From contig NC_090127.1 of NCBI RefSeq assembly GCF_023973825.1, positions 2,636,501 through 2,700,500 on the forward strand: a DNA stretch of 64,000 nt, in the 5' to 3' direction. Of the stretch, positions 10,575 to 22,241 are shown piece after piece. The position numbers and the translations under genes were made by a program. A model generated the notes under the pieces. That model was not told the origin of the DNA, did no database searches, and was given only the letters and a program-made list of their open reading frames with translations. How positions within the stretch are numbered: the stretch's first letter is position 1; every line of letters begins with the position of its first letter. This stretch comes from Plasmodium brasilianum. Lineage: Eukaryota > Apicomplexa > Aconoidasida > Haemosporida > Plasmodiidae.

Positions 10575-11261
10575 TTAAAAATTTGGAATAGAAAAATCCG
10601 ATTTCTTTTCATTTGCTTCACACCATGCTTTCGCTATTGTTCTTTTCATATCGCTGTCTCCCTCCTGATATAGTTGTTTCATCATGTTCATAAGCATAGT
10701 AGAGGGTTCAGCTTGTTCATCCATTTTAGGAGCTCTAATTTTGGACATGGGAGATTCTTTAAAATGTAGATTATCCCAATATTTATTATCGTGTTTGATT
10801 AGGTATACATGAATTGCATCCTTTCTAACTTTTATAGAACATTTGCTTGGTACAATTTTTTCATGCAATTTTTTAATACAGAAACGATAATTTTTTTTAT
10901 CTACATCATGCATTTTTATTTCAAAAGATCTTTCATTAAATTCTGTAAAAATTTTTCCTTTTTCAATATTTTGCACATTTTTAACTGTTAAAAAAACAGT
11001 AACTTTATTTCCTTCTTGATTCCATGCAAAGGATTGAACAGAATTATATGAGGTATTATTGCTCTCATTTAATTGTAAGTTTGTGTCATTTATTTTATTT
11101 GGGGTTTGACTTCCTTCAATCTTTAATTTTGCTATATCAACAGTTGTTTTTTCTATGCATTCTATTATTTTCCTTTTGACATTTTCTCTTAATGCTAAGG
11201 ACAACAACTTATTAAATTCTACTATATCTTCATTCAGCTCGCTAATTTTTCCCGATTCCAT
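10575..11261 (-). CDS. CACYBP: Calcyclin-binding protein / Siah-interacting protein homologue (CS and SGS domains)
   Basis: A single exon of 228 residues, the same length as human CACYBP. Residues 1-48 form a helical N-terminus (LNEDIVEFNKLLSLALREN) like the Siah-interacting hairpin. Residues 76-165 form a CS/p23-like beta-sandwich (VQSFAWNQEGNKVTVFLTVK ... CSIKVRKDAIHVYLIK). Residues 180-225 match an SGS domain (MLMNMMKQLYQEGDSDMKRT followed by IAKAWCEANEK). CacyBP/SIP links S100-type calcium sensors and Hsp90/Sgt1-like chaperones to SCF-type ubiquitin ligation; that role is family knowledge and its partners in Plasmodium are not shown here. The start at 11261 is the first ATG and is preceded by a (TA)n tract. 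The length and motif order make the call firm. Confidence 0.92.
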   Translation of the reverse strand: MESGKISELNEDIVEFNKLLSLALRENVKRKIIECIEKTTVDIAKLKIEGSQTPNKINDTNLQLNESNNTSYNSVQSFAWNQEGNKVTVFLTVKNVQNIEKGKIFTEFNERSFEIKMHDVDKKNYRFCIKKLHEKIVPSKCSIKVRKDAIHVYLIKHDNKYWDNLHFKESPMSKIRAPKMDEQAEPSTMLMNMMKQLYQEGDSDMKRTIAKAWCEANEKKSDFSIPNF

Positions 11262-11820
11262 GGTTTATATATATATATATTTATTAACAAAATAAATATA
11301 AAAGGAAAAACGAACAACGAACAACGAAAAACGAAAAACGAAAAACGAAAAACGAAAAACGAAAAACGAAAAATAAAAAATGAAAAATGAAGAAGTTAAA
11401 TACGTAGGCGTATGTATGGTTAATTTTTCTTTCTGCTACAATATTTCTCAAAATACTTGCGATCTTATACTGTTATCTTATATTAAGTAAATTTTTTTAA
11501 TTGTACGTTACTGGAAAAATTAAAAAATTATTTATTCCTATTCTCTTAGTTTTATTTTTGGGTAAGGTTCCAAATTAATCAGTAAGTTCAATTATATATA
11601 ATTATAAACAGTATATATATATAATAAACTGTAATAAAATAGCGAAAGATATATTTTTTAATTTATACGTCCCTCTCTTACATTAAAATGTTTATTATAT
11701 ATTGTATTACAATTTTTTATAACGCATATAATCTTTATATAATTTATTTAAAATTTTATATGGTATATTGTACATAGTTCATTGTATATTTTTTTTTTTT
11801 TTTTTTTTTTTACAGCTCAC
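11262..11820. other. Short intergenic region between CacyBP and a small candidate ORF
   Basis: Contains an AACGAAA heptamer repeat at about 11305-11375 and T/A tracts, ending in a 22-T run and CAG just before 11816. It may be a divergent promoter. No gene is seen within it. Confidence 0.5.
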
Positions 11821-11967
11821 ATGGGATTTTTAGTAAAACTGCTGAATTTAACTCGTAATCTACATAAAAATAAAAAGAAAATACGTTTCTCCAAATCCAA
11901 CATACATACTCAGATAAAAATAAAAAAGTACAGTTCCCCTTGTATTAAAAATAAAAAAAAAAGTTAA
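11821..11967 (+). CDS. Small basic ORF, possible last exon (unrecognised)
   Basis: The frame encodes 48 residues beginning MGFLVKLLNLTRNLHKNKKK and ending in a lysine-rich tail. It is directly preceded by a strong splice-acceptor look-alike, T22-ACAG at about 11793-11815, so it may be the final exon of a gene whose first exon lies in 11380-11640. I could not find a phase-compatible upstream exon. The basic composition would suit a small mitochondrial or organellar ribosomal protein, but that is speculation. Confidence 0.25.
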   Translation: MGFLVKLLNLTRNLHKNKKKIRFSKSNIHTQIKIKKYSSPCIKNKKKS

Positions 11968-12500
11968 CATAAAAACAATAAGCAAGTTGAACTCCTTCAC
12001 GTCATATCCTTTTTGTTTAACACTTAAAAAATAAATAAAAAATGAATGGCAAAAGGGTTATGTTTGATACAAGTACTTGTGGAGGTACAAGTGCATGTAT
12101 ATGCATATATGTATACATATATATATATATATATTCAGTATGTATATGCCGTATATATAATACATACTTTCATACCGTATGAGTAAGAAAAACAAGTTTT
12201 ATGTTATTCTTCATATGTTCTTTATATATTAATAAAGGAACAATATTTCTATGAATGTTTTTTTAATGTAATTTCCCCTGTACACCATAAAATTTGACAA
12301 TAAATGACCTTTCAAAAAAGAAAGGAAAAACAGCTGACGAAAATATTTTCTGAGTGTGCTATATTTAATATAACTACATGAATATATGATAGAACATTCT
12401 TTATATTAATGGCATATACACCCTTTTCGTAGTTAAGGTTCATTTGGAATTATAAAAAAGGGAAAATCATTACGTACATCATTGTGTACACCTAATGTGC

Positions 12501-12531
<31 letters not shown>

Positions 12532-13627
12532 TATATCAATTTATTTGTGCGTAAAATATTAAAAACATAAATTTTACTAAAGCGCTAAATTATAGCTGTA
12601 AAATAATTTTATATATTTCGTGAAATATGACACAATCAGTTAAAAGCTACAAAATGTAGAAGCTTGTCCAGTAAATATAAAATTGTGAACATCGTTTTAC
12701 GTTATACTCACAATGCTAACAGGAGGGTGCGAAAAAAGAACTAAGAGGAACAGAAAACGAAAAGAAACACTGTGTATATTTTTTTACATATCACTTTATA
12801 ACAAAAACAGAAAAATATAGCGAAAAAAAAAAAATATGAATACTAATAACAAAATAAAGTGATTTTTTTTTTTTTTTTTTTTTTTGTATTTGTCCTCACT
12901 TAAAAATCCACATGACGAAATTTAAATCAGAACTCGAGAAATAAAAAATTAAAATGTTCTGATTTAGGAAAAATCATTAAACTTACGAAAAAAATGAAAC
13001 ACAACAACGAAAAAAGAAATAACGTGATATCATATAAAAGGTAGTTGTATGCTTATTAACTTCCAAGCCATATATGCTGAGCGTATACGATTTCTCAAAA
13101 GGGATCGCATGTCGATAACTAAATAGAGCCACGTGCATATATATGGGATTTAAATAAAATTGCGCGTATGGGTACGTCTATATGTATTGGTGTGTGTATA
13201 TATATATATATATATTGTATATATGTGCGCATGTACGGACGGACGTGTATGCAAACTGTGAAGTCGAATAAAATTTAAAAATACACTATCAGTGAATACA
13301 GCTATTTTTTGTACTGTATATTTATAGAGCTTTTACGTAACTCGTAATGATGGGATAATTCTTCTATGTTTTTTTTTTTTTTTGTACGAATAGTACATTT
13401 CGAATATTTTTTTTTCACATTTTTCAACTAATCTTATTTAACTTTTTTCTTTTTCTTTCTTTTTTTTTTTTTTGATACCTTATTACCTACACCAATGCTA
13501 TTTTGGTCATGTTGTATATGTCTGTCACGTTTACCACTTGCCATTGTCGAACAATAATTTTTTTTTTTTTTATTTACACTGTCCTTCTCATTTTAATTTT
13601 ATTTCATTCGGAAAGGAATCCCTGTCT
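11968..13627. other. Intergenic region, no gene seen
   Basis: AT-rich, with (TA)n at 12118-12134, 12517-12536 and 13196-13216, a T25 run near 12863, and T tracts near 13370 and 13460. No coding signal was found on either strand. Confidence 0.55.
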
Positions 13628-15551
13628 TTAAATATATAATTTTTTTTTTTTTTTGTCTATGTCAAGTGAATTTTGTTTATCTAAAGCATATGATTTTTTA
13701 GATTCCAAAGAAATTGACGAATATTTATTTAGGCTTAAAGATTTGCTCTTTAAGAGAGTTGGTAATGTTTTACTTTTTTTTTCTTTTTTTTTTTTTTTTC
13801 CTCCAACTGCTTCTTCTATCGCAAATTTAGATAAATTTTCGTTTTTTATGTTGAACAACTTTAAGGAGACTCTTTTTTCTAACAAATAAGATGCACTGTT
13901 ACATTTCCTTGTTGACGAAGTGGTAAAATTTTTTTTTTTGTTTTTAAGATTGAATGAATTAATTTGGTCTACGGAAAGACTGTGCTTTTTTAACGATATG
14001 GAAGTAGAGTTTGTGTTACTACTCTTTTTAGCTGACATATTACTTGCTCTAGAATTGAAGGAATATTTTTTCATAATTAAGTTATGCACAGATTCGTTAT
14101 TATTACTTTGTTTTTCAAATGATTCTTTATCTTCTATAATAACTGATTCATTTATTGGAAATATGTTTTTATTATTATTCTTAACTTTTTGGATAATCAA
14201 ATTGTTAGCCTCCTTTTTCATTTTAACGTTTTTTCCATATAATGAATTTTCTTCTAGGGAGTTTTCTTCTAGCATGCTTTCCCTTTTTTTGACTACATCG
14301 GAGTTAATAAAATTGATTAAGTGTTTAACTTTCCCCATTTCGACACTCAAAAATATATGTATATTTTTTTTTTTTAAAAATTCAATAATATGCGGTTTGA
14401 AAAAAGAATAAACGAATTTTTCTTTTGTCGTACAGCTACCATAGTTGCAAACATAGAAAAAGGTGTAAGAATCAAGGATTTTATAAATAATATAAAAAAT
14501 GTTTTGATCTTGTGTAATATCCTGAACTGCTTCTATATTATCTATTATTAAGTGATGACTACTCAGTGTCAGGTCATCTATGTTTACCTTTAACATGTTT
14601 AAGCATGTGTTGCTTTCATTGGCAAGCAGCTTCACATCAGTCAATAGCGAGGAACACATGTTATCACTGCCGCCTTTGTTGCTATCATTACTGCCGCTCC
14701 TACGTCTTAATGCGCTATAACCGTTCCAGAGTTCCGAGTTCAGGAAATAACAATTATACAAATGGTTATTCACATCCGAGTGGAAAAAGTTGTTCTGCTT
14801 ATTTATATGACTTCTTTCCAAATCTGCTAAATTATTATTATTTGCATAATTTGCCCTTGTGGTTATACATGTTTCTAATTCATCAAAATTGTTTATCTCA
14901 AGCAGTGAAACATCATTATCATCAATTATATCGATAACATTATTTTTCACATTGTGATATATGAGCTTATTCATATAACATATATCGCTATACTTTTTTT
15001 CCTTTTCAAATATTTGTATGCAGCTATTTTTTTTTATGTACACTTTTTTTTCTTTCCATTTTAGCGCGTTATGGACATTTTCGTCAGGTGTCCATAGGAT
15101 AAAAACCCATTTACATTTTGGAGTATATTTATTAACGTTAAATAATATAAAACATATTTCATAATTTAGAAGAAGTTTTAAATTTTCTACATCCTCTTTT
15201 AAGCTTTCTCTTTGTTCTGAGTATCCGCCTAAAATGAGCTGAACTGTTCATGTAAAAATGTAAGCAGATAAAAGCTAGTTGTACCATTATACGTATAACT
15301 GCAACAAAATGGGGAGATTAGAAAAAACAAAAAAAACGAGCAGTAATATATATCAAAGAAGATTAATGCATAGAAATTGTAAAATAAATAAATAAATATG
15401 TACAGATATAAAGTGTGGAAAGTAAAATTAAGAAAAATATAATAGCGTAAGTTTTCTCATGTTATAGGTAGAAAAAAAAAAAAAAAATTGGAAAACACAA
15501 AAATGAAATTACGACCAAATAAGAAATTTCTTAAATGAGATTTTATTATGT

Positions 15552-15611
<60 letters not shown>

Positions 15612-15793
15612 TACATGTATGTATGTATGTAGTTAGCTTGTTTTATTTTTCCTTTTTTTTTTTTTTTTTGCTTGATTTATTGATATACTTTACATTTACT
15701 GTTCAAAGAAAAGACAAAACAACTTTTATTATTTTTCTGGCTGTTGCACAAAGTAATCTCCCTCTGTAATGAAGGACTTACATTTCTCTTCAT
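13628..15793 (-). CDS. ADF-H domain protein, twinfilin-like N-terminus with long Lys/Ser/Asn-rich tail
   Basis: I read two exons: 15793..15700 and 15243..13628. The join LN|IQLILGGY is phase 1, with donor A|GTAAAT and acceptor AACAG|TT, and gives 569 residues. There is no ATG in the long exon near its 5' limit, so an upstream exon is required, and the one at 15793 (MKRNVSPSLQREITLCNSQK) fits. Residues 1-120 have the pattern of an actin-depolymerising-factor homology domain: NYEICFILFNVN (58-69), WVFILWTPDENVHNALKWK (77-95), then KKVYIKKNS. This resembles ADF-H domain 1 of twinfilin. ADF-H folds bind actin (family knowledge). The remaining 450 residues are low complexity, rich in Ser/Lys/Asn, with a poly-lysine end. 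A second ADF-H domain is not obvious, so it may be a divergent single-ADF-H protein. Confidence 0.6.
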
Positions 15794-15932
15794 TTTTTTT
15801 TAAAAGGAAAAATAGACGATTTGTTGGAGCACGTGTTTAAATGCGAACTCTTTTTTAGTTTTCTTTGCTTTCACACACATATACGTACATATATATGTAT
15901 ATATATTTGTATATATAAACATAGGCATAAAA

Positions 15933-15975
<43 letters not shown>

Positions 15976-16259
15976 GAAATGTCCACATGCTTATGTAGGT
16001 ATATAAATGAAAGGGTAATCATTGAACATTTCAAGGGTACACTTTGTTTATTTAATATTTACATTAACATATAGTCCTATGTGGTATTATTTAGGAAAAA
16101 CGTTCTCCTGAGGAACACTTGTACTTTTGTGTTTTGTTTTGTTTTTTTTTTACTTTTATCTTTACTTTTAGTTTTTAATTTGTTATTTTTTTTTAACTCC
16201 TTGTATTTAAGATAATTTCATAATTGCTGTGAACAGACCAACAACTATGCGTTAGAATA

Positions 16260-16293
<34 letters not shown>

Positions 16294-16719
16294 TATGTAC
16301 ACAAGTATACATATATATACACATATATGCACATACCTGGGCTTATAATGAGGAATGCCCACTTTTTTGGTACATTTTTAGAAATGTTACATGATGTTCA
16401 CAAAGGGAATTTTAAAAAAATTTTGATCGAACAAAGGAATTCAACAAATTGGAAATTTCCAAACATTCGTTGTAAAATATATAACTCTTTTATCCCTTGA
16501 GAAATTCATTTTGAACTTTATCAAAAATAAAAAGGAAAAAGGAAAAAGGAAAGAGGAAAGAATGAATGTTATAGAGTGAATTTTTAGTAAGTTTATATAC
16601 ATAACATATAATTCATCTGCAAAATACTTAGAAAAGAGAAGGCAATTTTTTTCTTTTTTTTTTATATAGCCCTTGAAGTTTGATTAAGTCAATAGGAAAT
16701 AACTCGTCTGCGTTTTTTC

Positions 16720-17016
16720 TTTCTTTTTCTTTTTCTTTTTCTTTTTCTTTTTCTTTTTCTTTTTCTTTTTCTTTTTCTTTTTCTTTTTCTTTTTCTTTTT
16801 CTTTTTCTTTTTCTTTTTCTTTTTCTTTTTCTTTTTCTTTTTCTTTTTCTTTTTCTTTTTCTTTTTCTTTTTCTTTTTCTTTTTCTTTTTCTTTTTCTTT
16901 TTCTTTTTCTTTTTCTTTTTCTTTCTTTTTCTTCCTTTTTCTTCCTTTTTCTTTCTTTTTCTTCCTTTTTCTTTCTTTTCTTTTTCTTTTTCTTCCTTTT
17001 TCTTCCTTTTTCTTTC
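16720..17016. repeat. (TTTTTC)n polypyrimidine microsatellite
   Basis: About 200 bases (16723-16924) of essentially perfect TTTTTC hexamers, more than 30 units, followed by about 90 bases of degenerate TTTCTTCC variants. All pyrimidines lie on the plus strand. It sits between two divergent genes. Confidence 0.97.
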
Positions 17017-17946
17017 TTTTTATTTTGTACAGAATTTTATTTTACGTCATCTCAAATAATAGTAAATGGGAAATACTTTCCCCCAATGTACATGCAAATA
17101 ATACGTATTTTTGTTTTTCAATTTTTAAGTTTTTCTTTTTTATTTTAATATTGTATGCCTTTTGATACGTATGTAAACTAACTCTACAATAATTATTTTC
17201 CATTTTCTACATAAAATATAGGATAATATATATTCAACAGGGAAAGTATAATTAACAATTTTTTGCAAAAAAAAAAAAAGATAAAAGATAAAAGATAAAA
17301 GAGCCAACAAGCTTTGCATAAAACAGCTCCAGAGTGTTATAAAAATTATAATTCAAAATAGAACATGAAATAAAAAGGATTAAAAATGAGGCTAGATATT
17401 TTAACTTAACGAGAACATATGCATATTTATGTAAATAAACTTAAGTATCTAGATATATGTATATATGTTTGTATATATGTACGTATATATATATTTTTTT
17501 ATGATACCATTCCCTTTGGCATATATTATCAGATAATATATTTTTGAGCGAATGTTTGAGAGTCTTCCATTGCAGCCTTTATCATTCAGATTTAAATATT
17601 TGTAAGTTTTACTTCTTTTTTTTCATTATTCGTTAAGTATTTATAAAACGAACTCTTAGAGTTCACATCAACTTGAACCTTAACTTCAATTTTAACCTTA
17701 ACCTTTAATTTTTTTTTTGTTGTTGTTGTTCCCTCTTCAAGTAAACTTTGCAAAAAAAAAGCTTAAAATGTGTAACTGAGCAACACGCAAAAGGGAAAGG
17801 GGAAAATAATCATATACTTATATATGGTCATAATGGCGTACATACATACATATATGTAAGTGGTAATGTCAAATTTTTATTATCAAATGAAAAATGAGAT
17901 TAACAATTTAAAATATATTTTAAAAAAAACAAACAAAATCCAGTCC

Positions 17947-18125
17947 AGTAAAATCAAATGCAATAAAATCAAATGCAATAAATTCAAATGCATTAAAATC
18001 TAATGCAATAAAATCAAATGCAATAAATTCAAATGCAGTAAAATCAAATGCAATAAAATCAAATGCAATAAAATCAAATGCAATAAAATCAAATGCAATA
18101 AAATCAAATGCAATAAAGTCAAATC
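17947..18125. repeat. 15-bp minisatellite (AAAATCAAATGCAAT) just upstream of the CWC22 start
   Basis: About 12 tandem copies of a 15-base unit with few substitutions (AAATTC, ATCTAATGC, GCAGT). The array ends about 30 bases before the ATG at 18156, so it is probably in the 5' UTR or core promoter. Each unit carries an out-of-frame or in-frame ATG, so a transcript starting upstream would have many upstream ATGs. Confidence 0.9.
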
Positions 18126-18155
18126 AAACAAAATAAAACAAAGTAAAACAAAAAG

Positions 18156-18231
18156 ATGATAAAAGGGAAAGATGAAAACAAAAGTAAAGAAAAAATTAGT
18201 TTGAGGGGTGAAAGAAAAACAGGTGAGAGAG

Positions 18232-18263
<32 letters not shown>

Positions 18264-21200
18264 CACTCATCCTCGGCTTCGTCAAATAGTGGAAATTATT
18301 ATTGTGATAATAAAAATGATAATGGAAGTAACAGCGGAATGAGGGAAACTAATTCAAGAAATAGATCCTCACTCTCGTATGATGAAGATAAAAGACGAAG
18401 TGATAGATTTCATAATGATGAAAAATTAAAAACAAAACAAAAAAGTGAAGCTTCATCCAAACATTCTTATAATAATTATTATAGTGGTAGGAATGCACAT
18501 GGAAGAAGCAAAATCAACTCAGATGAAGTAAAAAAGATAAAAAGGAAAAATGTAAAAAGATCCTCAAGTTTTGAAAGTAATATTAACAGTAGAGGGAAAG
18601 GAAATGTAAGAAGTTACAATAGCTCATACTCACAAGAGGAAATGTTACATCGGGGTAATAATAGTACTAGCGAAGAGGAAGAGAAGAGAAAATATTATAC
18701 GCAGAATCGTTATAGGCGTCGTGATGAACGGAATAGCAGCAATGGCAAGGAAAATGATAAAAGAGTTAGGGTAAAGCAAGAGGAAAGAAAGAGAAAAACG
18801 ACAAAATGGACAGAAAAAACATGCAAAACGGACGAAATGAACGGAACGAACGAGACACACGAAAAGAACGAAACGGTCAAGGAAGGGGACACTAATACAT
18901 TTGTGCCAAACAATAAACATAATATGTGCCAAGAAAGGTCTAACACAAAAAAGAGAAAATATGACAAAGAAGTAAAGGCATGCTTTGAAGCCGATGAAGG
19001 TAATGAAAAAAAAAAAAATGAAAAGGAAAGAATAAAATTAAAAGTCGAAAAAAATTATGAGAAGCATAAGTCGTATAGTAGCACGTCGGATGAGGAGGAG
19101 AAGGATGAAAACACATCTTATGAAAAAATGAAAAATCAGTCAAGGGTGGTAAAACATAGACATAATAAGGAGAATATAGAAGAAAAGAACGAAAAAAATA
19201 AGTGCGAGAAGAGAATATACGAGATAAAGCATATTTATAAAAAAGGGGATGAACTTGTTCAGAAAAAAAGGAAACGACGTAATGAGCCCAGTGAGGAAGA
19301 AAACAGAAAATTGTGTTCACTCAGTAAATCGAACGATAAAAAAGAAGTAAGTAGAAGAAAGTCTAACCGTTCGGAAGAGAGTGCTGTAGGAAGCACAGTG
19401 AAAAGTAGAAGAGAACAGTATAACGACGAAACAAAAAATATGAAAAGAAAAACTGAATCAAAACGGTATAGTAATAAAGAACACCGAGAAGATGCCAGTA
19501 GCAGAAGAAATAGAGCAATTTCTCGGTCAATTTCTTCAAGTTTTCATGGTAGAAAAGGAGTGGATCTCCCATTACATAGAAAACGAAATATACAACGCGT
19601 GTCATCTGAATTAAGCGAATATAGTATGAGAAGGAGAAAAGGGAAAAGTGACAACATGGGGCATGCACATATTAACATGGTAAATGAGGAAAAAGAGAAA
19701 TATAGCAAAAGGTACAAGCGTAAAAGGAGTTCGAGTTATGAAAGAGGAGGTAGGGTTCGTGATAGAAGCAGCTCCAATAGTAGCATAAATAGAAGTGGCG
19801 GTAGAAGTAGCAGTGTAGGTAGCAGTAAAAGAAGCAGCATAAGGAGAAGTGCAAGTAGCAGCATAAGGAGAAGTGCAAGTAGCAGCGTAAGGAGAAGTGC
19901 AAGTAGCAGCGTAAGGAGAAGTGCAAGTAGCAGCGTAAGGAGAAGTGCAAGTAGCAGCGTGAGTAGCAGTGCAAGTAGCAGCGTGAGTAGCAGTGCAAGT
20001 AGCAGCGTGAGTAGCAGTGCAAGTAGCAGCGTGAGCAGCAGTGCAAGTAGCAGCGTGAGTAGCAGTATAAAAAGAAGTATAAGCGGCAGCATTAACAGAA
20101 GTGGAGAAGAAAGAGACCATAGCTCAAAGAGCAAACGAAGAGAGAGAAAAAAAAAGGGGGGGGAAAATAGAACAAAAACGAGAATAAATACGAGAGAAAA
20201 AGATGAATCAGAAGAAAAATTGAAGCAGGGTAAGAGCAAAAAGGGAAGGCAGAAAAGAAGAGGAGAAGACGTAAAAGAAAGTCGAGGGAAGGAAGGAGTA
20301 AGAAAAACGCTTGAGAAAGGCAAGGAAGAGAAAAAGGAATACGACCCGTTCGAGGAAGACGAAAATGGGCATCTTGAAATTAATGAAGAGTTAATTGAAT
20401 ATGCAAAGAAAAAGATAGCGAATGTTACCACAGAAGATATAGGAAAGACAGGAGGAGTTTATATTCCTCCATTTAAATTAGAAAGATTACAGAATGAGGT
20501 TACAAATAAGAAAAGTAGTTTATATCAAAAACAAGAATGGATAAAGTTAAAAAAGAAAATCAACAATATTGTAAACAAAGTAAATATAGACAATATAGGA
20601 GATATATGTTATGAATTATTTGAATGTAATTTGATAAGAGGAAAGGGAATATTTAGTCGAGCTATATTACATGCTCAGTTAAGTTCTCCTGCATTTACAA
20701 ATGTATTTGCATGTCTTTTATGTATAGTTAATTCAAAATTTCCAAATATTGGTTTATTAACAATTCAGAGGATTATTTTATATTTTCGTAGAGCATATAA
20801 AAGGAATGATAAAATATTATGTTTTAATAGCGTGAAATTTATAGCTCATATGATTAATCAAAGAATGCTTCATGAAATAGTAGGTTTACAATTATGTTCT
20901 TTACTTTTACAAAATATAACAAATGACTCTGTTCAGGTATGCACTTACTTTTTAGCTGAAGTAGGTCAGCTATTTATGAACATATGCAGGCGAGGATTAG
21001 ATATTATTTTTGATCGATTAAAAGATATAATACAAGAAGGTAAAATAAATATTAAAACTCAATATGATATTGAAAAGTTGTGGAATCATAGGAAAAATTA
21101 TTTTAATGAATTCCCAACACTCATCGACGATTTAGATTTAATTGATGAAGATACAAAAATTGTTCATGAAATAGATCTACTTGATGAATCCTTTGATAAT

Positions 21201-22241
21201 CAAGAGGAGTTAAATATATTTAGGGAAGTGCCTTATGAACAGTACGAAGAGGAAAACTTGGAGTGGGAAGACATTTCAAACGAGCTATTGCATGGGGCTA
21301 CTTCAACCAGTGGGAAGTACAAGAAGAGGGAAGGAAAAAATATAACAAAGGGAGGTCATCCGGAGCGTAGTGATACCGCCAGGGTTACTGCAGGCAGTAG
21401 CAGTGATAGTAACAGAGGAAGGAGTAGCAGCGGAAGCAGCAGCACAGATTCGGAAATTGATGACCCGAATGAAGGAAGGAAAAGAGGTCACAGGGGTAGC
21501 GTTAGTAATGCTAGGAGCAATGGAAGCTGTGATAGCAGCGATAGGGATGGTAGTGATGATACCAGTGATGCTAGCAATGATACCAGTGGAAGTGATCATG
21601 GTGAAGGGAATAATGAGGAAATCCACGATATGACCGAACAGTACCTTATTAATCTGCGTAAAAGTGTGTATTTATCAATAATGTCATCGTTAAGTTTTGA
21701 AGAGTGTGTACATAAATTATTAAAGCTAAATATAAAAGCTGGATACGAAATAGAAATATGTAATATGTTAATTGATTGTTGTTGCATGGAAAAAACGTTT
21801 CAAAAGTTTTATGCTCTACAAGCAGAAAGATTATGTAAACTTAAAAAAATATTTCAAGAAAATTTTGAAAAATGCTTTGAAAACTCGTATAATACAGCTC
21901 ATAGACTTGAGACAGCAAAATTAAGAAACTGTTCCAAATTTTTTGCTCATTTATTATTTACTGATGCTATATCATGGAGTAGCTTTGTGATCATTAAGTT
22001 GACTGAAGAAGATACTACAGCATCAACGAGAATATTTATTAAAATTTTATTACAAGAGTTGACTAATAATTTAGGGATGCAAGAATTTTATCACAAGATT
22101 AATCATCCAGCTATATCTCCCTTCCTAACTGGCTTATTTCCAAACAACAATGCGCAAAATATTAGGTTTTGTATTAACTTTTTTACAGCCATTGGTTTGG
22201 GTGTATTAACAACATCCATGCGGAATTTGCTGCTCAAGTGA
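18156..22241 (+). CDS. CWC22: Pre-mRNA-splicing factor CWC22 (MIF4G and MA3 domains)
   Basis: A single exon of 1361 residues. Residues about 745-1000 match the CWC22 core: YDPFEEDENGHLEINEEL, TGGVYIPPFKLERLQNE, then a MIF4G HEAT domain (RGKGIFSRAILHAQLSSPAF, KFPNIGLLTIQRIILYFRR). Residues about 1165-1310 are the MA3 domain (YLSIMSSLSFEECVHKLLKL, then KLRNCSKFFAHLLFTDAISW). CWC22 holds eIF4A3 in the spliceosome and is needed for exon-junction-complex loading and splicing (family knowledge). The first 740 residues are an extended Arg/Ser/Lys/Glu region with an RS-type repeat at about 561-640, far longer than in yeast. Residues about 1080-1160 are a second Ser/Asp-rich linker. A 28-A run at 18232-18259 encodes about ten lysines near the start and keeps frame, so an indel there would break the protein. 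The start at 18156 is the only ATG upstream of it in frame. Confidence 0.95.
19838..20075 (+). repeat. RS-type 21- and 18-base coding repeat in CWC22
   Basis: Tandem units encode RRSASSS(I/V) in the left half and SSASSSV in the right half. The switch from arginine (AGAAGAAGT-like) to serine codons occurs at about 19960. The array resembles an SR-protein RS domain on the left, then loses its arginines. The unit length is a multiple of three and the frame is kept. Confidence 0.9.

Larger units (their letters stand above)
15794..18155. other. Shared 5' region of the ADF-H gene and CWC22, with large microsatellites
   Basis: A 2.36 kb divergent-promoter region. It holds (TA)n at 15936-15968 and 16278-16296, a TTTTTC array at 16720-17016, A/T tracts, and a 15-bp minisatellite ending about 30 bases before the CWC22 ATG. 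The long Phe/Ser open frame across 16680-17165 is just the translated microsatellite. Confidence 0.7.

Noticed and set aside
13920..14411. Plus-strand 163-codon open frame
   Set aside because: Antisense of the low-complexity tail of the ADF-H protein; Phe/Leu-rich with no motif.
16680..17165. Plus-strand open frame of about 160 codons, mainly Phe-Ser
   Set aside because: It is the translated (TTTTTC)n microsatellite; the hexamer unit cannot create stops and there is no other protein content.
19611..20431. Minus-strand open frames antisense to CWC22
   Set aside because: They are shadows of the RS repeat; Leu-only or Thr/Ala-only composition and the sense CWC22 domains rule them out.
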